Shown here: positions 55,679 through 64,000 of the stretch, one piece after another | Layout: every line of letters begins with the position of its first letter | Position numbering within the stretch: position 1 is the stretch's first letter | Source of the DNA: JAXMAO01 sp046350375 | Lineage (GTDB): Bacteria > Planctomycetota > Phycisphaerae > UBA1845 > UTPLA1 | DNA: 64,000 bases | Direction of reading: 5' to 3' | NCBI GenBank assembly: GCA_046350375.1 | Contig: JAXMAO010000007.1 | Span: 155,861-219,860, forward strand | Notes under the pieces: generated by a model | Seen by the model: the letters and a program-made list of their open reading frames with translations, nothing else | Databases searched by the model: none | What the model was told of the DNA's origin: nothing | Program-made: the position numbers and the translations under genes

Positions 55679-57313
55679 GTGATCGAGAATCAGGCAGTGG
55701 GCCGGATTGCACTGTACGCGATGCGCGCGGCGGGCTGGGGGCTGCTGCTGGCGGCGGTCGGACTGCCGCTCGGCTCGCTGGCGCGCGAGGTGATGCGCGG
55801 CCCGGCGGACTGGCGCGCGGCGGCGCTTTCGGCGCGGCAATGGGGAATCGTCGGGCGGACGACGGCGATCTCGGTGGGCGCGGCGCTGCTGGCGACGCTG
55901 CTGGCGCTGCCGGCGATCTGGGCGCTGACGGTTGAGACGGCGGCGCGGTGGCGGGCGTGGACGTGGAGCGCGGTGGTGCTGCCGCTGCTGATGCCGCCGG
56001 CGGTGTTCGGATATGCGTGGATGCTGCTCGGCTCTCAGGCGCGCGGCGTCGGGCCGGTGCTGCGGGCGGTGGGGTTCGAGTCGGCAGGCGCGGCGCCTGT
56101 ACGGGCGGCGGTGGCGCTGGGGACGTGGCTGTGGCCGATTCCGGCGGCGATCGGCGCGCTGGCGATGGGTCATGGCGGGCGTCTGGCATATCGGCTGGCG
56201 CTGATTGATGCGGGGCCGATGCGGGCACTGCTGCACGCGGCGCTGCCGGGGGTGCGCGGTCCGCTGGTGGCGGCGGCGGCGCTGGTGTTTGCGCTGGCGT
56301 TGAACGAGGCGACGATTGCGCCGCTGGTGCTGGCGCACACCTGGCCGGGCGAGCTGGCGCCGGAAGTGCTGGACACGGCGCTGGCGGGCACGCCGGCGGC
56401 GGCGATGGTGTGGCGGTCGTGGCCGATGTTTGCGGGAGTGGCGGCGGCGATCGGCGTGGCGCTCGTGTCGCTGCGCGGCGTGGCGGAACAGAGCGCCGTC
56501 GGCGGGCGGAGCGCGGTGGGCGTCGGTCAGGGGCCCGGGCGACGGACGCGGCTGTCGGCGGCGGCGATGGTGGGTGGGCTGGCGCTGGGGCCGTGGCTGG
56601 TGTTTGCGTCGGAGCTGTGGTCGGCGCGGACGGATCTGGCCGGGGCGCTGCGTCGGGCCGTGGGGCTGTACTCGATCGAGTGGCGGGCATCGGCGGTGGT
56701 GGCGCTGTGCAGCGGCGTCGGGGCTGCGATGGTGGCGATGGCGCTGCTCTCCGCGCGCGGTCGGGCCGGCCGGGGGGCGTGGGCGGCGCTGGCGGCGACC
56801 TGCGTCGCAGGGCTGGTTCCGCCGGCGCTGCTGGCGCAGGCGTGGGTGGGACTGCTGGATCGGCCGGGCTGGCTGGGCTGGATGTATGACGAGACGCCGG
56901 TGGCCTGGGTGGCGGCGATGCTGGGGCGGTTCGGGTTCGTGGCGGTGGCGGCGGCGATCGTCGCGGACGGCTGGGTGGGCCGGGGGCTGATCGAGCAGGC
57001 GTGGCTGGACGGGGCGGACGCGTCGCGGCGGGTGGGGCGGATCTGCGTGCCGATCGGCGGCGCGGTGATGGGGGCGGCGGCGCTGACGGTGTCGTGCCTG
57101 GCGTTGTCGGAGGTGCCGGCGGCGATCATCCTGACGCCGGTTCGGTTTGGCGGCAGCCTGGCGGTGGCGGTCGACAACCAGATGCACTACGGGCGCAACG
57201 CCGACCTGATCGTGACGACCGGGCTGCTGATGATTCCGGGGCTGGGGGTGGCGGCGGGGCTGCCGCTGCTGGTCTCGGCGGCGCGGCGGGCGACCATGGA
57301 GCGGCGCGGGTGA
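55679..57313 (+). CDS. ABC transporter permease, fused two-half iron-type
   Basis: This 544-residue membrane protein with about 12 transmembrane segments consists of two homologous halves, as in FbpB/SfuB/ThiP permeases. The first half has VVLPLLMPPAVFGYAW and a cytoplasmic loop leading to FALALNEATIAPLV; the second has GLVPPALLAQAWVGLLD and SCLALSEVPAAIIL, the EAA-like contact regions for the ATPase. The start is a GTG at 55679. No ATPase gene is adjacent; the frameshifted ATPase at 33447 is the only candidate in the window. Its stop overlaps the GTG of the NHL lipoprotein gene. Confidence 0.9.
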   Translation: MIENQAVGRIALYAMRAAGWGLLLAAVGLPLGSLAREVMRGPADWRAAALSARQWGIVGRTTAISVGAALLATLLALPAIWALTVETAARWRAWTWSAVVLPLLMPPAVFGYAWMLLGSQARGVGPVLRAVGFESAGAAPVRAAVALGTWLWPIPAAIGALAMGHGGRLAYRLALIDAGPMRALLHAALPGVRGPLVAAAALVFALALNEATIAPLVLAHTWPGELAPEVLDTALAGTPAAAMVWRSWPMFAGVAAAIGVALVSLRGVAEQSAVGGRSAVGVGQGPGRRTRLSAAAMVGGLALGPWLVFASELWSARTDLAGALRRAVGLYSIEWRASAVVALCSGVGAAMVAMALLSARGRAGRGAWAALAATCVAGLVPPALLAQAWVGLLDRPGWLGWMYDETPVAWVAAMLGRFGFVAVAAAIVADGWVGRGLIEQAWLDGADASRRVGRICVPIGGAVMGAAALTVSCLALSEVPAAIILTPVRFGGSLAVAVDNQMHYGRNADLIVTTGLLMIPGLGVAAGLPLLVSAARRATMERRG

Positions 57314-58248
57314 TTCGGCGGGCAAGGGCGCTGGTGGCGTTGGTGGCGCTGGCGATGTGCGGCGCGGGGTGCGATCGCGCGGAGCCGCGCGACGACGAGC
57401 GTGTGGTGGCGGTGTTCGGTGAAACGGGGCTGGGGTTCGGGCAGTTTTCGTATCCGCGCGGGCTGACGGTGTCGCCGGTGGACGGCTGCATCTTCGTGGT
57501 GGACAAGACCGCGCGGATTCAGCGATTCTCGCCCGAGGGGAAATACGAGTCGGGCTGGCGGATGCCGGAGTGGGAGAACGGCAAGCCGACCGGGATCAAG
57601 TGCGACGCGTCGGGGCGGTTGTGGGTGGCGGACACGCACTATCACCGGGTGATCGTCTATGACCGCGAAGGGGTGGAGCAGTTTCGATTCGGCCGGCGCG
57701 GCGAGGGGAAGGGCGAGTTCATCTTTCCGACCTGCGTGGCGTGGGATGCGAGCGGCGCGATCTACGTCGGCGAGTATGGCGGCAACGACCGGATCAGCAA
57801 GTTCACGGGCGGCAGCGCGCCGCAATACGAGATGAGCTTCGGGACGCGCGACGCGGGCGCGGCGTCGCTCGAGCGGCCGACGGCGATCGAAGTCGATGCG
57901 CAGGGGACGCTGTGGGTGGCGGATGGCTGTCACCACCGGGTGTGCAGGTTTTCGGCGGCGGGCAAGTTCCTGGGGGCGATCGGCACGGCCGGCCACGGGC
58001 CGGGCGAGCTGGACTACGCCTATGACCTGGCGCTGGAGCGCGGCGAGCCGCTGCGGATGGTGGTGACCGATCACGGCAATAACCGGGTGCAGGAACTCGA
58101 TGCGGCCGGGCACGCGCTGCGGACGTGGGGGACGGTGGGCCGGGCGCGCGGGCAGGTGACGCAGCCGTGGAAGGCGCAGTTCGACCGGGCCGGGCGGCTG
58201 CTGGTGCTGGATTCGTGGAACAACCGGGTGCAGGTCCTGAAATGGTAG
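57310..58248 (+). CDS. NHL-repeat lipoprotein
   Basis: The GTG at 57310 overlaps the permease stop (GTGA), giving 312 residues. A short signal ends in a lipobox-like LALAMCGAGC. The rest is a beta-propeller of NHL repeats: FGQFSYPRGLTVSPVDGCIF, GIKCDASGRLWVADTHYHRV, GEFIFPTCVAWDASGAIYVG, RPTAIEVDAQGTLWVADGCH and QVTQPWKAQFDRAGRLLVLD. It is probably displayed on the periplasmic or outer surface. Coupling to an iron-type ABC permease is unusual. A ligand-capture or scaffold role for the transporter is inferred from position. Confidence 0.87.
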   Translation: MIRRARALVALVALAMCGAGCDRAEPRDDERVVAVFGETGLGFGQFSYPRGLTVSPVDGCIFVVDKTARIQRFSPEGKYESGWRMPEWENGKPTGIKCDASGRLWVADTHYHRVIVYDREGVEQFRFGRRGEGKGEFIFPTCVAWDASGAIYVGEYGGNDRISKFTGGSAPQYEMSFGTRDAGAASLERPTAIEVDAQGTLWVADGCHHRVCRFSAAGKFLGAIGTAGHGPGELDYAYDLALERGEPLRMVVTDHGNNRVQELDAAGHALRTWGTVGRARGQVTQPWKAQFDRAGRLLVLDSWNNRVQVLKW

Positions 58249-58372
58249 GCGTGCGGGGTGTGTGAGCGGGCGCGCGGCGAGTCAGGGAGTTGACGGGCCC
58301 GCGGGCCGATGATAGAAAGAGGGATTGGAACAGGGCCGGGACGCGACCCGTCCAGGCCGGGTTTCCGCTCTT

Positions 58373-58444
58373 GCGGGTGTAGCTCAGTGGTAGAGCGTCA
58401 CGTTGCCAACGTGAATGTCGTGGGTTCAAGTCCCATCACCCGCT
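58373..58444 (+). tRNA. tRNA-Gly (anticodon GCC)
   Basis: A full cloverleaf is visible: acceptor GCGGGTG/CACCCGC with a discriminator T, D-arm AGCTCAGTGGTAGAGC, anticodon stem TCACG/CGTGA with loop TTGCCAA, and T-arm with GGGTTCAAGTCCC. The anticodon GCC (58405-58407) reads GGC and GGT glycine codons. The 3' CCA is not encoded, so it is added post-transcriptionally. It lies 139 nt before glnS on the same strand. Confidence 0.97.
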
Positions 58445-58582
58445 GTTTCCAGCAGTAGTCGGGGATATTGGAGATTGCGCGACGAGCGGGCCGGGCCTGC
58501 GCGTCGCGGTGGGCGTTGGTCTGCAATTGCGGGAAGATGGCGATCGGCCCCGGTGCGGGGCTGGCGGGCAGGTGGTGGTGCG

Positions 58583-60346
58583 ATGAGCGACTCAACGGAA
58601 AGACCGCGACATTTCATCCACGAGCTGATCGACGCGGACATCGCGGCGGGTCGCTGGGGGACGTGGCCTTCGGGGCGGCCGCGCGTCCATACGCGCTTTC
58701 CGCCCGAGCCGAACGGCTACCTGCACATCGGGCATGCCAAGAGCATCTGCCTGAACTACGGGCTGGCCGCCGAGTATGGCGGCAAGTTCAACCTGCGGTT
58801 CGACGACACCAACCCGGTGAAGGAGGAGCAGGAGTACGTCGACTCGATCGTCGCCGACGTGCGCTGGCTGGGGGCCGACTGGGAAGACCGGCTGCTGTTC
58901 GCGTCGGACTACTTTCAGGCGATGTACGACTTCGCGGTGGAGCTGATCCACAAGGGCAAGGCGTACGTGTGCGACCTGGGGGCCGAGGCGGTGGCGGCCG
59001 GGCGCGGGTCGCTGACGAAGCCGGGGCAGAACAGCCCGCACCGCGATCGGCCGGTGGCGGAGAACCTGGCGCTGTTTGAGCGGATGCGCAAGGGCGAGTT
59101 TCCGGATGGGAGCCGAACGCTGCGGGCGCGGATCGACATGGCGCATCCGAACCTGAACCTGCGCGACCCGGTGATGTATCGCATACTGCATCGCGAGCAC
59201 CACCGGACGGGCGAAGCGTGGTGCATCTACCCGATGTACGACTGGGCGCACGGGCTGGAAGACCTGCTGGAGGGCATCACGCACTCGATCTGCACGCTCG
59301 AGTTCGAGAACCACCGGCCGCTGTATGACTGGTTCATCGATGCGATCAACGAGGGGCGCGGGCCGGGCAGCCGCTGGGGCGAGCGGGTGGTGCATCCGCA
59401 GCAGATCGAGTTTGCGCGGCTGGAGCTGACGCACACGGTGATGAGCAAGCGGAAGCTGCTGGAGCTGGTGAAGCGCGGGCTGGTGCGCGGGTGGGACGAT
59501 CCGCGGATGCCGACGCTGTCGGGGCTGCGGCGGCGCGGCTATACGCCCGAGTCGATCCGGCGGTTTGCGGCGGACATCGGCGTGGCGAAGTTCAACAGCA
59601 CGATCGAGCTGGTGCGGCTGGAGAACGCGATCCGCGACGAGCTGAACCGCATCGCGCCGCGGCGGATGGCCGTGCTGCGGCCGCTGAAGGTGGTGATCGA
59701 CAACTATCCGGCCGGCAAGATCGAAGAGCTGGAAGCGGTGAACAACCCCGAGGATGCGTCGGCCGGGAAGCGGCGTGTGCCGTTCGGTCGCGAGCTGTAC
59801 ATCGAGCGGGACGACTTCCGGGCCGATCCGCCGAAGGGTTTTTTCCGGCTGTCGCCGGGGCGCGAGGTGCGGCTGCGCTGGGCGTACCTGGTGACCTGCA
59901 CGGGGGTGGAGACCGACGCGAGCGGCGAGGCGACGACGCTGCACTGCACGTATGACCCGGCGACGCGCGGCGGCGACGCGCCGGACGGGCGCAAGGTGAA
60001 AGGGACGATTCACTGGGTGTCTGCCGAGAAGGCGATCGACGCCGAGGTGCGGCTGTATGACCCGCTGCTGTCGGTGGCGGAACCGGAGAGCGGGGCCGAG
60101 GAGGCGGACTTCACCGCGAGCCTGAACCCGCAGTCGCTGGAGGTGGTCGCGGCGGCGAAGCTCGAGCCGAGCCTGGCGACGGCGCAGTGCGGCGTCGATG
60201 CGCACGGGGCGCTGCGGCCGGAGCGGGTGCAGTTCGAGCGGCACGGCTACTTCTGCACGGATCCGGATTCGCGGCCGGGCCGGCCGGTCTTCAACCGCAC
60301 GGTGTCGCTGAAGGACACGTGGGCGAAGGTTCAGAAGCGCGGCTGA
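58583..60346 (+). CDS. glnS: Glutaminyl-tRNA synthetase
   Basis: GlnRS charges tRNA-Gln with glutamine. The start is the ATG at 58583 (MSDSTERPRHFIHELIDADI), giving 587 residues; an open frame continues upstream into the tRNA but is not coding. The class I motif HIGH is at 48-51 (NGYLHIGHAKS) and the KMSKS counterpart is in HTVMSKRKLLELV. LRFDDTNPVKEEQEYVDSI and YPMYDWAHGLEDLLEGITHS are conserved. The choice of GlnRS over GluRS follows from the N-terminal FIHELIDADIAAG and the two C-terminal beta-barrels. The gene is complete. Confidence 0.96.
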   Translation: MSDSTERPRHFIHELIDADIAAGRWGTWPSGRPRVHTRFPPEPNGYLHIGHAKSICLNYGLAAEYGGKFNLRFDDTNPVKEEQEYVDSIVADVRWLGADWEDRLLFASDYFQAMYDFAVELIHKGKAYVCDLGAEAVAAGRGSLTKPGQNSPHRDRPVAENLALFERMRKGEFPDGSRTLRARIDMAHPNLNLRDPVMYRILHREHHRTGEAWCIYPMYDWAHGLEDLLEGITHSICTLEFENHRPLYDWFIDAINEGRGPGSRWGERVVHPQQIEFARLELTHTVMSKRKLLELVKRGLVRGWDDPRMPTLSGLRRRGYTPESIRRFAADIGVAKFNSTIELVRLENAIRDELNRIAPRRMAVLRPLKVVIDNYPAGKIEELEAVNNPEDASAGKRRVPFGRELYIERDDFRADPPKGFFRLSPGREVRLRWAYLVTCTGVETDASGEATTLHCTYDPATRGGDAPDGRKVKGTIHWVSAEKAIDAEVRLYDPLLSVAEPESGAEEADFTASLNPQSLEVVAAAKLEPSLATAQCGVDAHGALRPERVQFERHGYFCTDPDSRPGRPVFNRTVSLKDTWAKVQKRG

Positions 60347-60470
60347 GGCGCGCGGCCCGCGGCGCTGCGGCGGTGCAGGGCCGCGATTGGCGGCGAACAG
60401 TACACGCGGGGTCTCTTCCGCGTCCGCGCGTCTCGTATTCGCGATGCGAACGGCCTGCCGGCCGTGGCTC

Positions 60471-60491
60471 CACGGGCTGAAAGCCCGTGCC
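60471..60491. repeat. Dispersed palindrome, copy B (inverted)
   Basis: CACGGGCTGAAAGCCCGTGCC is the exact reverse complement of the 21-mer at 23729-23749. The arms are CACGGGCT/AGCCCGTG with a GAA loop. A second small hairpin (ACGGCC/GGCCGT, loop TGCC) lies just upstream at 60450-60465. Both are in the convergent gap between glnS and the DUF11-repeat gene. Confidence 0.75.
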
Positions 60492-60573
60492 CCCCAATTG
60501 AGCGACGGTGCCGTACGAGAGAATCCGCGGCATGCGATCGACGGAATGTCTCGGCGTTCGATCGAACGGCGCG

Positions 60574-62124
60574 TCAGTAGATGTTCGTGCTCTCGGTTTC
60601 CTCGACCGGGGTTTGGATCTGATCGCTGGTCATCGTGGTGTGGAAGCGGACGTCGCCTTGCGACAGGCCGCGGACGACGACCTTGTAAGTCGCGCGGGCC
60701 TTGGGGGCGAGCGACGCGAGCGGTTCGAAGCGAATGGTGCGGCCGCTGGTGGCGAACCGGGTCGGACCGGTGGCGCTGACGAACTCTTCCTTCTCGGGCA
60801 GGGTGCACTCGATGACGATGTGGGTGCCCGTGGAGGAGCCCTGGTTGGTGACGACGATTTCGTAGGTCACCTGCGAGCCGACCTCGATCGGGTCTTCGAC
60901 GTCAATCACTTCGAGCAGAATGGCGGGGATGCCGCGGACCTCGAGCGTGGCGCGGCCTTCGGCGGCGGCGCAGAACGCCTTGGCGGACGCGGTGTTGGTG
61001 AAGGTGCCCAGCTGCGTGCAGCGCAGGGTGGTTTTGACGGTGACGGACTGGTCTGGCGCGAGGGTGCCGACGTTCCAGAGAATCTGCCCGCCGCCGAAGC
61101 GGCCGTTGTGATCGGCCTCGACGAATTGCAGTCCGTCGGGAACGGTGTCGGTGAGCAGGCAGCGCTCGGCGGTGGCGTCGCCGCGATTGCGGACGGTGAT
61201 TTCGTAGGTGGCGGTGCGGCCGACGAAGCGGAGGTTGGGGCCGGTCTTGGTGACTTCGAGGGCCGGCACGCGGACGCGCGTGCTGGCGGAGGCCTCGGCC
61301 TTGAGGCCGCCGAGCTCGGTGGCGTGTGCGGTGTTGGCGAACTCGCCCACCTTGGCGGCGTGGGCGACGACGGAGAATTCGCGGGACTGGCCGGCGGCGA
61401 GGTCTCCGGCGTCGAGAGCGATGGAACCGCGGCCGTCGCGCGCGGAGAGGCCGGCGGGCAGGTCGTCGGTGATGCGGACGCCGCGGGCGATGCCCGAGCC
61501 GGTGTTGGTGACGACGAACTGAATCGGGATGTCGTCGCAGAGCAGGGCGCTGGGGGGCATGGACTTGGTGAGGCGCAGCGCGGGTTCGACGATGCGCGTG
61601 GCGGCGCAGGTGACCCCCTTGAAGGTGAGCGTGGCGCACCAGCTCAGCTCGGCCGACGCGTCGCTGGTGCCGGTGACGCTGAGGGTTTCGCTGGCGCCGG
61701 GGGCAAGTGCGGGGATGGTCCAGGAGAGCGCGTCGGCGTCGGCGCTGCCGCGCGGGGTGGTGGCGCGGACGCGGAAGCCGGACGGGAGCTTCTCGACCAA
61801 GGCGATGTCGTCGAGCCGCGAGCGCGACTGATTGATGACGCGGATGGTGTAGGTGAACTCTTCACCGCGGCGGACTTCGACCGGGGTAAGCCGCTCGACC
61901 AGAACCGGGCTGCCGGCCGGGTCGCCGCCTGGGAAACCGCGGACCTCGCGGCGCATGCCGGCGGCGGTCGTGTCGCGGCGTGCCTGCTCGGTGCGGACAT
62001 CTGTGCGCGGTGTGCTGCGCGGCTCGCCACGGCGCGAGCGCGGTTGCTGAGAGATGGCGGGCAGCGCGACGCCGAGCGAGACAAGCGCGGCGAGCACGAG
62101 ACGGCGACAGGATCGTAGATTCAC
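60574..62124 (-). CDS. Secreted DUF11-repeat protein
   Basis: The start is placed at the GTG 62122-62124 (VNLRSCRRLVLAALVSLGVA), with GGAGG 10 nt upstream, giving 516 residues. The frame is open to 62382 but that part reads through the terminator region and is not coding. A signal peptide (cleavage near PAISQ) is followed by a basic linker, then about four DUF11-like repeats of roughly 110 residues with the landmarks VRRGEEFTYTIRVINQS, CDDIPIQFVVTNTGSG, VGRTATYEITVRNRGDAT and VGSQVTYEIVVTNQGSSTGT. It ends in SDQIQTPVEETESTNIY, matching the end of the neighbouring paralogue. An outer-surface or wall role is inferred. Confidence 0.88.
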   Translation of the reverse strand: MNLRSCRRLVLAALVSLGVALPAISQQPRSRRGEPRSTPRTDVRTEQARRDTTAAGMRREVRGFPGGDPAGSPVLVERLTPVEVRRGEEFTYTIRVINQSRSRLDDIALVEKLPSGFRVRATTPRGSADADALSWTIPALAPGASETLSVTGTSDASAELSWCATLTFKGVTCAATRIVEPALRLTKSMPPSALLCDDIPIQFVVTNTGSGIARGVRITDDLPAGLSARDGRGSIALDAGDLAAGQSREFSVVAHAAKVGEFANTAHATELGGLKAEASASTRVRVPALEVTKTGPNLRFVGRTATYEITVRNRGDATAERCLLTDTVPDGLQFVEADHNGRFGGGQILWNVGTLAPDQSVTVKTTLRCTQLGTFTNTASAKAFCAAAEGRATLEVRGIPAILLEVIDVEDPIEVGSQVTYEIVVTNQGSSTGTHIVIECTLPEKEEFVSATGPTRFATSGRTIRFEPLASLAPKARATYKVVVRGLSQGDVRFHTTMTSDQIQTPVEETESTNIY

Positions 62125-62182
62125 GGCGAAGAGCCCTCCGGGCGGGCCGATGCGAGCGGGCCCGCGGGCATGATAGCGAGCG

Positions 62183-62221
62183 GGAAAAAGAAAGGGGCGC
62201 CGAACTTTCGTTCGGCGCCCC
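62183..62221 (-). terminator. Strong intrinsic terminator between the two DUF11 genes
   Basis: On the minus strand, GGGGCGCCGAA and its complement TTCGGCGCCCC form a perfect 11-bp stem with the loop CGAAAG, followed by TTTCTTTTT. It ends the transcript of the right-hand DUF11 gene, so the left-hand gene needs its own promoter in the roughly 70 bp between. Confidence 0.93.
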
Positions 62222-62258
62222 GGGTTGACAGAGAGATCCGCTTCAGAAGCGGCGCGAA

Positions 62259-64000
62259 CTATTCGTAGAAGTTCGTGCTTTCCGACTCGGAGACAGCGCC
62301 GCCAGCCTGGATCTGGTCGGTCAGCATCTGCACCTTGAAGCGGGTATCGCCCGCCTTGATGCTCTTGATGACGACCTTCCACTCGGCCCGAGCCCGCGGA
62401 GCCAGGGACGGCAGCGGGGCGAAAGTGACGGTGCGTCCGGCCGCCGTGCCAGTGGTGGCGCCGCTGGACGAGACGTAGTCGGCCTCGGGCTGGACTTCGG
62501 CGGTGATGCGAACGTTGGTCGCATCTTCCGAGCCCTGGTTGGTGACGGTGATGGTGTAGGTCTCGGTCGTGCCGACCTCATCCGGGTCGTCCTGATCGAC
62601 GACCTCAAGCAGCACGGCCGGGATGCCGCGGACGTCCATGGACGTCTCGGCCTTGCCCTCGGCACAGCGAGCCGTGGCGTAGGCCACGTTCTTGGCGCTG
62701 CCCTTGGCGACGGCCTTGAGCTTGATGCCGACGGTCTTGGACTGGCCGGGCTGGAGATCGCCGAGCTGCCAGACCACTTCGCTGCCGGACATGGTGCCGC
62801 CTTCAGTCGCACTGACGAAGGAGGTGCCAGCCGGGATGGGATCACGCAGGACCGTACCGGCGGCGACGGTGTCGCCGTTGTTGGTGCCGGTGATCTGGTA
62901 ATCGGCATCGCGATTGATGAAGCGGGTGGCCGGGCCGGTCTTGGAGACAGTGAGCTTCGGCTCCTTCACGACCGTGGTGCAGGTGGCGGTGGCCGCGAGG
63001 CCGCCGTCCGCCGACGCGTTGGCCGAGTTGGTGAAGCTGCCGGTGCGGCTGGCCTTGGCCGTGAAGCGGAGCTGCTTGGCCTGGTTAGGCCCGAGGTCGC
63101 CAACGTTGCCAACGACCGAGTTCTTGCCGGAGGTGGTCAGGATGCCATCCGGGAGCTGGTCGGTGATCTTGACGTTGCGAGCCGTGCCGTCGCCGGTGTT
63201 GCGAACGATGACGGTGTACTCGATCGGGTCACAGACGGTGACTTCGGCGGTGCAGTGCTTCTCGAGGACGAGAGCAGCCTCGCCAATGTCGGTCGTGCAG
63301 CATTCCTTGGCCTGGAGGTTGCACGGGCCGGCGGTGACTTCGGCACAGTTCTGGAGACCCTTGCCCTTGCCGGTGGCCTTGGCGTTGATGGTGATCGTCG
63401 CCGAGCCGCCCGCCTTGAGCGTGCCGAGGTTCCAGCTGTTGCCGCTGGTGGCCGGCGGGGTGGCCGATTCCATGGTGATGCCGGCCGGCATGGAGTCGGT
63501 GACGGTCACGTTGTTGGCGTCCATCGAGGACGGGTTGGTGACCGTGATGTTGTAGGTGACGGCCTCGCCGACCATGACGGACGGCGTGCAGGTCTTGCTG
63601 ATGGTGATCTTGGGGCAGACCCAGGTCTTGCTGGTCTGGCAGTCGGCGATCTTGACGGCCGGCTTGCAGCAGGCGGCGTTCTCAGGCCGCATGATCTCGA
63701 TCGCGACGTTGTTGGTGCCCTCGACCGGGCTGGACTGGCGGATGGTGACCTTGGCCTCGCCATTGCTGTCGGTGTTGACCATGGCAGTGGTGCCGCCGCC
63801 CGGATCGAGCGTGGCGGCCGGGCCGTCCATGATCTTGTAGGTGACCATGTAGCCGGCGAGCGGAGTGCCGTCGGAGTACTTGGTGACCTTGGTGACGAAT
63901 TCATGCGAGGTGCCGGTGGGGTTGGTCGACGGCGGCGGGCAGTCCCACTTCACGTCGTACCAGTGCTTGACGGCGAAGACCTTGTGCTTGCTCCAGTCGA
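62259..64000 (-). CDS. DUF11-repeat surface protein, N-terminus beyond window
   Basis: The frame is open from the stop at 62259 to the window edge, giving at least 580 residues. The segment at the edge (HKVFAVKHWYDVKWDCPPP) continues upstream, so the start lies outside; an ATG or GTG within is not needed. After an Ig-like stretch (GTSHEFVTKVTKYSDGTPLA) come about four DUF11-like repeats with SVMVGEAVTYNITVTNPSSM, EYTVIVRNTGDGTARNVKIT, RFINRDADYQITGTNNGDTV and VGTTETYTITVTNQGSEDAT. Cysteine pairs are frequent (ACCKPAV, ECCTTD). The C-terminus (AVSESESTNFYE) matches the left-hand paralogue, so the two arose by duplication. Confidence 0.9.
   Translation of the reverse strand, partial: DWSKHKVFAVKHWYDVKWDCPPPSTNPTGTSHEFVTKVTKYSDGTPLAGYMVTYKIMDGPAATLDPGGGTTAMVNTDSNGEAKVTIRQSSPVEGTNNVAIEIMRPENAACCKPAVKIADCQTSKTWVCPKITISKTCTPSVMVGEAVTYNITVTNPSSMDANNVTVTDSMPAGITMESATPPATSGNSWNLGTLKAGGSATITINAKATGKGKGLQNCAEVTAGPCNLQAKECCTTDIGEAALVLEKHCTAEVTVCDPIEYTVIVRNTGDGTARNVKITDQLPDGILTTSGKNSVVGNVGDLGPNQAKQLRFTAKASRTGSFTNSANASADGGLAATATCTTVVKEPKLTVSKTGPATRFINRDADYQITGTNNGDTVAAGTVLRDPIPAGTSFVSATEGGTMSGSEVVWQLGDLQPGQSKTVGIKLKAVAKGSAKNVAYATARCAEGKAETSMDVRGIPAVLLEVVDQDDPDEVGTTETYTITVTNQGSEDATNVRITAEVQPEADYVSSSGATTGTAAGRTVTFAPLPSLAPRARAEWKVVIKSIKAGDTRFKVQMLTDQIQAGGAVSESESTNFYE

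Noticed and set aside
58415..58582. GlnRS start inside the tRNA-Gly gene
   Set aside because: The open frame overlaps the tRNA and lacks homology; the ATG at 58583 begins the conserved N-terminus.

Overview
The window is a GC-rich, gene-dense bacterial chromosome segment that most resembles Planctomycetota. This is an inference from gene content, with no phylogeny run. The pointers are F0 subunits b and c with N-terminal signal peptides, two tandem ClpP genes downstream of trigger factor, a giant secreted protein ending in a dockerin-like module, tandem DUF11-repeat surface proteins, an N-terminal-Trp Zn-phospholipase-like protein and a small dispersed palindrome.

Layout. 1-7102 (minus): F-type ATP synthase operon atpZ-atpI-like-atpB-atpE-atpF-atpH-atpA-atpG-atpD, with atpD running off the left edge. 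7435-11269 (plus): asd, a lower-GC pair of an unknown protein and a PIN-domain nuclease, an HD-domain hydrolase and an AI-2E/PerM-type membrane protein. 11223-14832 (minus): tig, clpP, clpP and a lipoprotein. 15587-22801 (plus): a 2404-residue secreted protein with a lamin-tail-like domain, about eight related Cys/Asp-rich modules, nine HYR-like repeats, TSP3-like motifs and a dockerin-like end. 23208-23688: two very small genes with good Shine-Dalgarno sites, separated by a strong intrinsic terminator. 23860-33378: a two-component system (minus) facing a heavy-metal RND efflux operon (plus) that carries a third micro-ORF, with a dyad in the divergent gap.

33447-40931 (plus): a frameshifted ABC ATPase, a divergent EF-G paralogue, a lower-GC zinc-ribbon plus deoxyribosyltransferase-like protein of possible defence function, and uvrA. 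41013-46882 (minus): a DUF6614-like protein, three-gene proton-translocating transhydrogenase (pntAA, pntAB, pntB), a membrane protein and a HEAT-repeat protein. 47010-51442: a family 2 glycosyltransferase, ribokinase, purF and a Zn-phospholipase-like protein. 51628-58248 (plus): a tightly packed run of phhB, a SRPBCC protein, a coiled-coil membrane protein with DnaJ-like CxxCxGxG motifs, an iron-type ABC binding protein and permease without an ATPase, and an NHL lipoprotein. 58373-60346: tRNA-Gly(GCC) and glnS. 60574-64000 (minus): two DUF11-repeat proteins separated by an intrinsic terminator; the right-hand one is cut by the window edge.

The core is housekeeping (ATP synthesis, protein quality control, NADPH balance, purine synthesis, translation, DNA repair). 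The accessory parts are metal efflux, secreted repeat proteins, micro-ORFs and two small lower-GC islands with nuclease-like or defence-like genes. The ABC ATPase at 33447 may once have served the ATPase-less iron transporter at 54513-57313.
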